This document shows positions 26,582-33,285 of a stretch of DNA of 33,285 nucleotides, piece by piece. The position numbers were made by a program, and so were the translations under genes. This DNA comes from Promethearchaeia archaeon (lineage in GTDB: Archaea; Asgardarchaeota; Lokiarchaeia; Sigyniarchaeales; SOKP01). Location: contig JAHQWH010000107.1 in assembly GCA_029856105.1 (NCBI GenBank), forward strand, positions 1-33,285, written 5' to 3'. Positions within the stretch are counted from its first letter, which is position 1. The number at the start of each line of letters is the position of its first letter. Below the pieces are notes generated by a model, which saw only the letters and a program-made list of their open reading frames with translations, had not been told where the DNA came from and did no database searches.

Positions 26582-27721
26582 ATGGTCGATCCCATTCTTC
26601 TCCCGGATTTTTCCTTATTTCTCAAAGAAAAAAAGCAAGAAGGCGTTAAAATTATTGCTTTTTTGGCTCACGATAATATTCCCGAAGAGCTGATAGATGC
26701 AGCGGGTTTCTTTCCTTTAAGGATGATGTTTGGAGGGAATGACGATTTGATGGAAGCTAGTCACGATTTTTTACCTCCATCTACATGTGCATTTGCTCAA
26801 TCTTGTATTGGATTATTTTCTGCTAAACCAAATGACTTCAGATTTTTAGATTTGGTGGATTATTTTATCGTTTCAAACCACTGCGTATCAGATGTTTGTG
26901 CTTCAGAAATAATTACTAAATATTTTAATATCTCTCGTTTAAATTTTTACGTACCGTATATGACGGATGAAAGTAGTTTAAAATATTTCAAGTTAGAACT
27001 ACAAAATTTAAAGGAGAAGCTTGAAGATATTATTGGAGAAAAAATTTCTGACGAAAAATTATCTGAGAGTATTAAGAAGTATAATGATTTTAAGAAAAAA
27101 ATATCGCAAGTTAATGATTTAGAGATTTTAGGCTCAGAAAAATTAAAAATAATTCAAAAAGCAATATTATATGGTCCAACATTCCTACCTGATTTAGAAA
27201 AGTACATTGAAGAAGTTAAAAACAGTCCACCTCAAAACCTTGGTACATCTAAAGATATTTTATTTACAGGATGTTCGATCTTCATCAATGATAACTTAGT
27301 TGATTTAATCGAAGAAGGAGGGGGAAATATTGTTTATTTCGATACATGGATTGGAAATCACTATTATTCACAAGTTATAGATGATGCCTTGATAAATTCA
27401 AACAAAGATCCTTTAGATTTATTGGTGCTGAGATTTAAAAATAACACGTATGGAGACCATTCAGTACCCAACTTCTTGCAACAAAAAGTATCTTTGATTG
27501 AAAATTATTCTAAGAACTATACAAGAAAGACGGGTAAAAAATTAGGCGTATTCAATCATATAATTAAATTTTGCGACCACATATCGTTAATGGCTTCTTT
27601 CTTGAAAAATGAGTTACAAGAAAAAGGAATACAAGTATTGAATTTAGAGAGAGATTATTCTCGGGCTAATCGAGGGCAGCTCTCAACAAGAATAGAAGCG
27701 TATTTGGAGATGATGAGATGA
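26582..27721 (+). CDS. 2-hydroxyacyl-CoA dehydratase-family subunit (HgdB/BcrB-like), smaller subunit
   Basis: 379 residues, in the range for these subunits. The family (HGD-D) binds a 4Fe-4S cluster through cysteines. Here C69 and C75 (PSTCAFAQSC) and C101 and C106 (SNHCVSDVC) are clearly placed, and DAAGFFPLRMMFGG precedes them as in the family. The latter half contains FTGCSIFIND and a C-terminal ENYSKNYTRKTGKK to RIEAYLEMMR segment. It overlaps the next subunit by four bases (ATGA), so the two are made together as a heterodimer that accepts electrons from the activator. It could act on a 2-hydroxyacyl-CoA or on an aromatic acyl-CoA; sequence alone does not tell. Confidence 0.88.
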   Translation: MVDPILLPDFSLFLKEKKQEGVKIIAFLAHDNIPEELIDAAGFFPLRMMFGGNDDLMEASHDFLPPSTCAFAQSCIGLFSAKPNDFRFLDLVDYFIVSNHCVSDVCASEIITKYFNISRLNFYVPYMTDESSLKYFKLELQNLKEKLEDIIGEKISDEKLSESIKKYNDFKKKISQVNDLEILGSEKLKIIQKAILYGPTFLPDLEKYIEEVKNSPPQNLGTSKDILFTGCSIFINDNLVDLIEEGGGNIVYFDTWIGNHYYSQVIDDALINSNKDPLDLLVLRFKNNTYGDHSVPNFLQQKVSLIENYSKNYTRKTGKKLGVFNHIIKFCDHISLMASFLKNELQEKGIQVLNLERDYSRANRGQLSTRIEAYLEMMR

Positions 27722-29073
27722 GTTTAATTGCTGACGAAATAATAACATTTAGCTCCGTACTAAGAATTGCTTACAATTTTTTAGCTGGTCGTAATGATTT
27801 AAAAAGGAAAAAGTTCCGAGAGAAAAAAAAATTAGTTGGAGTATCCTTACCATTTTCAGATCTAGCTTTCGCGGCAGATACTGTACCTGTATTTCCTATA
27901 AGGATGCACACTTTTGAAATAAGTAATTATCTCGCGTATTTAGGTTCTGCGTCTAGTATTTTAGGCTGGAATAATGTTTCTAACATTTTAAGTTTTGTTA
28001 AAAAACTTGGAATATCAGAAATCAGTAAAATTGTTGATGATATTATTGAAGATGTAATTGACACGATTAATAAAAAATACAACGAGATGTATGATATTGC
28101 AATTGAGAATGGCACCTCAAGCGACTTCTGTTATGGTTTAAAGGGTTTAACTGGTATGCATTTTTCCAAAGGTCGCAATTTAGACGCGTGTCTTAACCTT
28201 ACGATTCGATGTAGCGCTTTTAATAAATATATGGAATCCCTAAAATGTATTAATCAAGATCCCAAGCAAATTTGGATCGATATTCCCCCAAGAAATATTG
28301 GAAATGCTTTAGAAATTTTAACTGATAATATAACAAACGCCATAAGAGAATTTAAGAATTTGACTGGCAATACGATAACAGATAATCAATTGAGAGAGCA
28401 TTTTAAAATTAGTAATCAAGTAAAAAAATCATATAAAACAATAATTTACGATATTAGCACTTCTGATTTTTATCCGTGCAATCCAGCAACATTTAGCGAA
28501 ATTATGTCTTTAATGAATATTACCTTTAATGATTATAACTCTAATTCGATACGATACAGGGATAATTTAGCATCGCTAGTAAAAGAAATGCGGGAAAGAA
28601 TAAGAAAGGGAATTGGAATGGACGTGTCTAAAATGCCACGTATTTTTGTAACGCCCATATTCGGAGGATGGGAACCAAAAACCCACGATATTATATATGA
28701 ATTAGGCGGGAGAGCGATTTATGCTGACTGGGAAATATTAAAATTATTAGAGGAAATACCCGTAGCTAATCATTTAAATCCTTTTGAAGAATACGCTCGA
28801 TTTCTTTTAAATGCAACAGAATCAGGGATTGGTTGCGATAACGACACTTTAACTGACTCATATTTGAGAGTGGCTAAAAAATTAAATGCTGATGGTCTTA
28901 TATTTATTCAATTGTTTGGATGTCATTCTATTTCAAATTGTTATACAATGCTGAGAGAGAAAGTGCGTCGAGAACTTGAAATTCCCACAACAGCAATCAC
29001 ATTTAATAAAATTGGCGAAAATGTCGAACAGGTCAAAACTAGGCTCGGGGCTTTCATGGAAATGTTCAAATAA
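27718..29073 (+). CDS. 2-hydroxyacyl-CoA dehydratase-family subunit (HgdA/BcrC-like), larger subunit
   Basis: 451 residues. Same HGD-D family as the gene it overlaps; the N-terminal VGVSLPFSDLAFAADTVPVFPIRM stretch corresponds to the partner's IIAFLAHDNIPEELIDAAGFFPLRM. Cysteines at 138, 158, 165, 177 and 254 include candidate cluster ligands. The C-terminal part has GGWEPKTHDIIYELGGRAIY, FLLNATESGIGCDNDT, IQLFGCHSISNCY and the ending RLGAFMEMFK typical of the family (activity needs RLEAFLEM-like tails). It is translationally coupled to the smaller subunit. A truncated, start-less copy lies at 31098-31676, so this gene has been duplicated in the past. It converges on the unknown gene at 29099, 25 bases away. 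Confidence 0.88.
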   Translation: MSLIADEIITFSSVLRIAYNFLAGRNDLKRKKFREKKKLVGVSLPFSDLAFAADTVPVFPIRMHTFEISNYLAYLGSASSILGWNNVSNILSFVKKLGISEISKIVDDIIEDVIDTINKKYNEMYDIAIENGTSSDFCYGLKGLTGMHFSKGRNLDACLNLTIRCSAFNKYMESLKCINQDPKQIWIDIPPRNIGNALEILTDNITNAIREFKNLTGNTITDNQLREHFKISNQVKKSYKTIIYDISTSDFYPCNPATFSEIMSLMNITFNDYNSNSIRYRDNLASLVKEMRERIRKGIGMDVSKMPRIFVTPIFGGWEPKTHDIIYELGGRAIYADWEILKLLEEIPVANHLNPFEEYARFLLNATESGIGCDNDTLTDSYLRVAKKLNADGLIFIQLFGCHSISNCYTMLREKVRRELEIPTTAITFNKIGENVEQVKTRLGAFMEMFK

Positions 29074-29098
29074 TTTTGAATAATTATGGAATAATACC

Positions 29099-30406
29099 TT
29101 AATATGTAGGTACCTCCTCTTTTACGATAGTAATACTTTTGTCTAATTTCTCATTATCCTTATTGATTTTTAGAATTTCCGTTGATTTAGAAACATCGAG
29201 TATAAAATGCCACTTATTTAAAAACTCACTATCCATTTTAACCATTTTATTTCTTTTCATTATTTCGCCATATTCGCTTTTTGCTGATTTTACCATATTA
29301 TTTTTAAATGAAGATGATGAATGCTCACTATTACCTATTCGCATAATATTTTCCAAATCATTTTGTTTTTGTGGTTTTGAATCCTCGTTTTCGTCAAAAT
29401 TATGCCACAATTCATTATTGAAAGGAGGTACTACCATTATAGGAATAATATAATCTACTTCTCTAACCAAATGGGTTCTCAAATAGTTTTTAATTTCTAG
29501 GTCATATCCAAATTGGGATACTAAAATTAATTGTGGAATGATAATATTACATTCATTTTTTTTATCATTCTTGAATTTCTCCGAAAACGACTTAATTTCA
29601 TTAACTAACTTCAATAAGTTCATATATTTAAATGGATTTGATGTTCTATTACAATAGATAAAAATAATCTCATAATCATAGGGATTAATATCTTCAGTAC
29701 CTTGAGTGTTGAGTGTTGATTTAGATTCTTTAGTAGTAATTATCAATAAATCTATTATCCTTTGAAAAATATCACTCTCTATTGCAAAATTATAATTACG
29801 ATACACTTTTGTGTCCTTTATATTGGTCTTAATTATATTATTTTCAATTAGTTCAATATAAGGAAAATAAATTTTATCCCATTCTTCCCACTTTCCATCA
29901 ATTTGGTTTATAGAAAAAGGAAATTTCATGATTTCATCTGAAAAATCAATTGTATGATATAAGTGCTTAACTATAACATTTAGCATCCTTGTTTCGAGCG
30001 AAAATATCTTCCTTTTTATTTGAGCTTTCTCTAATTGAATTTTAGAAAGTTCTGTAAATGTGTTGCAAAATTTATTTTTAACTCCCTCCTTTAATAATCG
30101 AATCAATTTTCCTTCAATTAGGTTTAAACAATTATGCGATTCTTGTTGTATATTTAATTCTTCAGCTAATGATTGAGTTCTGAACACTAAAATGGATATG
30201 CAGGTCCTCTCAAAATTATTATTTATTGAAGACTGAACCACTGAAATAAGACCTTTTTCACTATGACCTATAATTAATAGATAATCCTCAGAAATAATAG
30301 ATTTCTTAGAAATCTTGAATTGAGATTTAAAAATTTTTTGGATAGTTGAAGAAATCTGGTTTATCTTTATTAATTTCTCAATAATTTTTGTCCTTATTAT
30401 AATCAC
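29099..30406 (-). CDS. hypothetical protein, 435 residues
   Basis: I do not recognise a family. The start is GTG at 30406, only two to three bases after an AGGAG-like element; an ATG-less start makes the exact N-terminus uncertain. The protein is soluble, with no signal peptide or membrane helix. The N-terminal ~110 residues show alternating strand/helix (DYLLIIGHSEKGLISVVQ, CISILVFRTQSLAEEL), recalling a sensor-like or GTPase-associated mixed alpha/beta fold. Two more beta-strand cores appear (DYEIIFIYCN and IIIPQLILVSQFGYDLEI, then VDYIIPIMVVPP). The last ~110 residues are low-complexity, charged and Ser/Asn-rich, perhaps disordered. It is isolated between a convergent dehydratase gene and a long gene-poor stretch. 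Confidence 0.65.
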   Translation of the reverse strand: MIIIRTKIIEKLIKINQISSTIQKIFKSQFKISKKSIISEDYLLIIGHSEKGLISVVQSSINNNFERTCISILVFRTQSLAEELNIQQESHNCLNLIEGKLIRLLKEGVKNKFCNTFTELSKIQLEKAQIKRKIFSLETRMLNVIVKHLYHTIDFSDEIMKFPFSINQIDGKWEEWDKIYFPYIELIENNIIKTNIKDTKVYRNYNFAIESDIFQRIIDLLIITTKESKSTLNTQGTEDINPYDYEIIFIYCNRTSNPFKYMNLLKLVNEIKSFSEKFKNDKKNECNIIIPQLILVSQFGYDLEIKNYLRTHLVREVDYIIPIMVVPPFNNELWHNFDENEDSKPQKQNDLENIMRIGNSEHSSSSFKNNMVKSAKSEYGEIMKRNKMVKMDSEFLNKWHFILDVSKSTEILKINKDNEKLDKSITIVKEEVPTY

Positions 30407-31097
30407 TCTCCTATTTTTTTCATTTTTTTTACGAAAATATCACATGAGAGTATTTGATTGCTAATTATACCTTAAGAAATTAGTCATATTATAATTAACA
30501 ATTTAGCTTTTTTCTATCGAAAAAAGACAAAATTAATTTGATACAAACAATGCCTTTCTTATTATTATTTAAGCCAAATTCCTAAAAATTTTACAGATGT
30601 GACAAAATCAAATACTCAATATATCTAATATATATAAAGGAGTGATGTTATTTAATTTTATGCATAAATATATAATTTTATAAATACAGAGAATTGAGAA
30701 TTAAATATTTTATAAGATTTCAATTAGTAAACTAATAATTTTAAAAATAAACCTTTTATTTAAAACTCCAAAACATTTTGTTATGATAATCATGCATTAA
30801 TTAAATAAAATAGTTTAATCCTTGAACTAATTCTGTAAAAAGTGTTGTACCTGTCGCAATACCAATACTTCCAGTTAAAAAAAATTTTGTGATTGTTCCT
30901 AAGACAAGTGTTATATTTCTTTATATTATACTTTTAATTCAACTATTTTTTCACTCGACTTTACTAGAGTCCATGATGATATAGTAATTTGAAACCTTAC
31001 AATTTAGCTCATAGTTTTTATTACATCTAAATAATTAGATTTGAATTGTAGTCCTAAAAAATTATTAATTTTAATAGCAACCTGAGATGATCTTAAA
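30407..31097. other. gene-poor AT-rich stretch, about 690 bases
   Basis: No intact gene of convincing length is seen on either strand. It is very AT-rich with several TATA-like runs. Two items stand out: a 39-codon hydrophobic reading frame on the minus strand at 30801-30920, and, just before the broken dehydratase copy, gagatgatcttaaaacg, which resembles the end of the smaller dehydratase subunit gene next to its partner's start (gagatgatgagatg near 27711). The stretch may be the eroded remains of a duplicated dehydratase operon plus another gene. No inverted repeats, transposase or RNA gene were recognised. Confidence 0.45.
30801..30920 (-). pseudogene. possible C-terminal remnant of a membrane protein
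   Basis: A 39-codon minus-strand frame ending in TAA at 30801, bounded upstream by a stop, reads in coding-like fashion: LVLGTITKFFLTGSIGIATG, then TTLFTELVQGLNYFI. It looks like one or two transmembrane helices with Gly and Thr, typical of the end of a transporter or proteolipid. There is no start codon, and upstream frames are closed. I read it as a decayed fragment; chance is possible because of its short length. Confidence 0.25.
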
Positions 31098-31676
31098 ACG
31101 AGTTTATTCGCTGATGACGTTGTAAGTTTCACATCTGTTCTTAAAATGGCTTATAACTTTTTAACAGGTAGAAGTCAATTAGTTAAAGAAATGAGAGAAA
31201 GGATCAAAAAAGGTATAGGAATAGATGTTTCTCAAATGCCAAGGGTGTTATTTGCCCCAATGTACCAAGGGTGGGAACCAAAAACCCACGATATTATATA
31301 TGAACTAGATGGGAGAGCGATTTATGCTGACTGGGAGATATTAAAATTTTTAGAGGACATACTCGCATCAAATCATTTAAGTCCTGCCGAAGAATACGCT
31401 CGATTTCTTTTAAATGCAACAGAATCAGGGATTGGTTGTGATAACGACACATTAACGGACTCATATTTGAGAGTGGCTAAAAATTTAAATGCTGATGGTC
31501 TTTTATTTTTTCAATTGTTTGGATGTCACTCTATTTCAAATTTTTATACAATGCTAAGAGAAAAGGTACGCCGAGAACTCGAAATACCAACAACTGCAAT
31601 TACTTTTAATAAAATTGGAGAAAATATCGTACAAATGAAGCCAAGGCTCGGGGCTTTCATGGAAATGTTTAAATAA
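31098..31676 (+). pseudogene. broken copy of the larger 2-hydroxyacyl-CoA dehydratase subunit
   Basis: Homologous to the 451-residue gene at 27718-29073. The copy begins with codons that align to residues 1-25 of that gene (SLFADDVVSFTSVLKMAYNFLTGR against SLIADEIITFSSVLRIAYNFLAGR), but the start ATG has become ACG at 31098. After TGRS it jumps to LVKEMRERIKKGIG, equal to residue 287 onward, so about 260 codons are missing in frame. The rest runs colinearly to the normal stop (RLGAFMEMFK). An internal ATG at 31146 gives a 176-residue frame. All candidate cluster cysteines of the N-terminal half are gone, and NCY is NFY. It cannot be a working subunit; whether the short frame is still translated is unknown. 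Confidence 0.85.
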
Positions 31677-31758
31677 TTAAAAAATAAAGATTTTAGATAT
31701 AGCTACTTAATTTGGAAGAAACTAAAGTTTCATAATATCATCATAAAGTAAAACAAAT

Positions 31759-32865
31759 TTAAGTACTGATTTGTGCTTTTGAACTTTTCTTTACTTCAAA
31801 CTTATCTTCTCCTTTGATCTGTTTCGTTATATAGTTAGCTAAATTTAAGTTCAAAATACTTCTTCCCTCTTTTTTAAAATCAATTCCACATAAAATCGAA
31901 GATAAATTTATGATAGAATCAATTATAGGTGTAGAAATTTCTAAGAATTCTCCTAATGACGCCATAGGTACAAGTCCTGTTGGAACATCTTCAGTGAAAT
32001 ATCTAGTTATTAATTCTTTTGGAGCATTAATATTTTTGTATACTTTTATTTTTTTTATAGCTTTATAGATACTGTTTGCTTTAAATCCATAAGATTTCTC
32101 CACCCATTCACAAAAATTTATTTGTCTTAAATTTAACTTTTCAAAAATCTTTCTGAATTCCATTTGAAGAGTTTCAAGAATTTCACAAGTATGTGGAGAT
32201 GCCCCTTGTGCATAAAATTTGAACTTTCTTCCATAATCTATAGCACTAGCATTCAATAATGAGAGAGTTGGATGCAACAACATCCCCATATTATTTAATG
32301 TAACTTGCAGATAATTATCACTAGGATTCATTTGGGGGAAAACATCTCTCAAAGTATCACTAATGAAAAATGTATCCTTTTCTGGAAAAGCCGAAAAATT
32401 AACAGAATCCTTAATTGTAAGAATTTGAACCTCATTTTTTTTCAATTGTCTTGATGTAAAAAGTAATGTTTGGGTTTCAGCAATAAAAATAGGGAGATTC
32501 CCTCTTTCCTTTTCTATTATACTTCTAAACTCTACAGCTCCAAAAGTTCTACCGGGATTCAACAATATTATATGATCGCTTGTTAAAAAATGTGCAATGT
32601 TTTTTGCAATACTTTTATGTGCTGAAGCAGGAGTTACTATTAAAATAATATCTACATCCTTAACTGCCAAATTTAGATTTTGTGTAATCAGATCAATTGG
32701 GAAAAAGCCTTTTAACTTCCCTTTTACTTTTATTCCCCCTTTCTTTCTAATATCACAAATTCTAGAATATGAACGGTTATAAAGGTTCACATAATGTCCT
32801 TTTGATGATAAATATGCCGCAAACGCTCGTCCACCATTTCCGGCTCCAATAACGCAGAATCTCAT
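31759..32865 (-). CDS. NAD(P)-dependent oxidoreductase, octopine/opine dehydrogenase family
   Basis: 368 residues, the family's usual length. The N-terminal Rossmann domain has MRFCVIGAGNGGRAFAAYLS with the G-x-G-x2-G nucleotide motif. VDIILIVTPASAHKSIAKNI and IILLNPGRTFGAVEF follow the pattern of octopine/nopaline dehydrogenases. The C-terminal domain contains NNMGMLLHPTLSLLNASAI, with the conserved Asn and His-Pro of the catalytic site, and CEWVEKSYG. Such enzymes reductively join an amino acid to a 2-oxo acid, or run the reverse reaction; the substrates here cannot be deduced. A ketopantoate-reductase-like role is less likely, given the HP motif. Its ATG overlaps the stop of the upstream gene by four bases (ATGA), so the two are coupled. 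Confidence 0.85.
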   Translation of the reverse strand: MRFCVIGAGNGGRAFAAYLSSKGHYVNLYNRSYSRICDIRKKGGIKVKGKLKGFFPIDLITQNLNLAVKDVDIILIVTPASAHKSIAKNIAHFLTSDHIILLNPGRTFGAVEFRSIIEKERGNLPIFIAETQTLLFTSRQLKKNEVQILTIKDSVNFSAFPEKDTFFISDTLRDVFPQMNPSDNYLQVTLNNMGMLLHPTLSLLNASAIDYGRKFKFYAQGASPHTCEILETLQMEFRKIFEKLNLRQINFCEWVEKSYGFKANSIYKAIKKIKVYKNINAPKELITRYFTEDVPTGLVPMASLGEFLEISTPIIDSIINLSSILCGIDFKKEGRSILNLNLANYITKQIKGEDKFEVKKSSKAQIST

Positions 32866-33285
32866 TCATCCATCACCTTTGTGATGGATTTTTCTTTTTG
32901 CTGTAATGAATCAGAAATATTTTTAAATGGGCTATTAAAAATAATGTCTTTTATTCTTTCAATTTCATCGTAAATTTTTTGCTGAGATTCATTCCATGAA
33001 TAGCAAGCACCATTAATTATTTTGGTTTTAATTTTACCTAACGCAAATTTATTATTTTTCAAATGTGGAGCATCAAATATACCATATTTTACGAGTCGAT
33101 TTAAGACTTCATAATTGGTATATGGACTTTTCGATTCATCTTCATTTTTTGTTAAATATGGTATTAAGTCAACTATCCATTTGGCTTGTCTTATTAATTC
33201 TTCTTTCCTTTCCTCAATTTTTTTATCTATAATGTTAATTTTACTGGAATAAACTTTATCTATAACTTGATCCACAATTTTACAA
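32862..33285 (-). CDS. C-terminal part of an unidentified protein, cut by window edge
   Basis: The frame is open to the right edge with no stop; a GTG at 33275 could be a start, but codons before it (Cys-Lys-Ile) read on, so a longer protein is likely. About 140 residues are visible. It is helical and charged at first, then shows NRLVKYGIFDAPHLKNNKFA followed by GKIKTKIINGACYSWN, a segment that looks conserved (Gly-x2-Asp-Ala-Pro-His-Leu-Lys, later Gly-Ala-Cys-Tyr) and could belong to a metabolic enzyme, but I cannot name the family with confidence. Its stop overlaps the start of the opine-dehydrogenase-type gene by four bases, implying a shared operon and possibly a shared pathway. Confidence 0.6.
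   Translation of the reverse strand, partial: CKIVDQVIDKVYSSKINIIDKKIEERKEELIRQAKWIVDLIPYLTKNEDESKSPYTNYEVLNRLVKYGIFDAPHLKNNKFALGKIKTKIINGACYSWNESQQKIYDEIERIKDIIFNSPFKNISDSLQQKEKSITKVMDE

Noticed and set aside
30644..30700. Short ATG frame after aaaggagtg at about 30654
   Set aside because: Only 12 codons before a stop; a Shine-Dalgarno-like match in AT-rich DNA is not enough.
30407..31145. Insertion sequence or integration site in the gene-poor stretch
   Set aside because: No terminal inverted repeats, transposase/integrase fragments or target duplications were seen.
1..33285. tRNA, rRNA or CRISPR features
   Set aside because: No T-loop-like GGTTCGAATCC with matching stems, no rRNA-like segment and no regularly spaced repeats were found by eye; covariance-model searches were not possible.

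Overview
The window reads as a piece of an AT-rich archaeal genome. Evidence for an archaeon: a rotary A-type ATP synthase operon (no F-type genes), a tRNA-splicing endonuclease, Memo-family proteins, and several genes whose start (ATG, GTG or TTG) lies about 25 bases downstream of a TATA-like box, as in leaderless archaeal transcripts. A Roadblock/LC7 domain of a type common in Asgard archaea is cut by the left edge, so an Asgard (Lokiarchaeia-like) origin is my best guess, not proven.

Layout. (1) About 1-8.9 kb: a compositionally distinct, more GC-rich region with a partial Roadblock gene, a 1179-residue membrane/surface protein with a LamG-like piece (minus strand), a divergent 1416-residue protein of unknown function whose base composition changes sharply inside the reading frame, and a small zinc-ribbon protein. 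(2) 8.9-11.5 kb: two tandem Memo-family genes (minus), the second lacking most of the expected metal-site residues, and divergent endA (plus). (3) 11.5-23 kb: a minus-strand ATP synthase operon in the order c, C, H, F, E, A, B, D, I, then a membrane double-zinc-ribbon protein, then a second full-length A subunit (A') with substitutions in two otherwise conserved catalytic-site motifs. (4) 23.2-25.6 kb: a DUF47/PhoU-like gene (minus) and a tandem pair of VIT1/CCC1-like membrane proteins (plus). (5) 25.7-29.1 kb: an activator ATPase plus two subunits of a 2-hydroxyacyl-CoA dehydratase / benzoyl-CoA reductase family enzyme. (6) 29.1-31.7 kb: an unrecognised 435-residue gene, a ~690-base gene-poor stretch with a decayed fragment, and a broken copy of the last dehydratase subunit (start ATG to ACG, about 260 codons deleted in frame). 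(7) 31.8 kb to the right edge: an octopine-dehydrogenase-type oxidoreductase and the C-terminal part of an unidentified protein that runs off the window.

How they fit: the ATP synthase genes make one energy-converting complex, with the zinc-ribbon protein and A' as candidate extra parts. The activator and the two dehydratase subunits are a standard ATP-driven radical enzyme set, probably for amino-acid or aromatic acid fermentation. The left 8.9 kb looks like a variable surface or mobile-derived region. No tRNA, rRNA, CRISPR array, transposase or integrase was seen.
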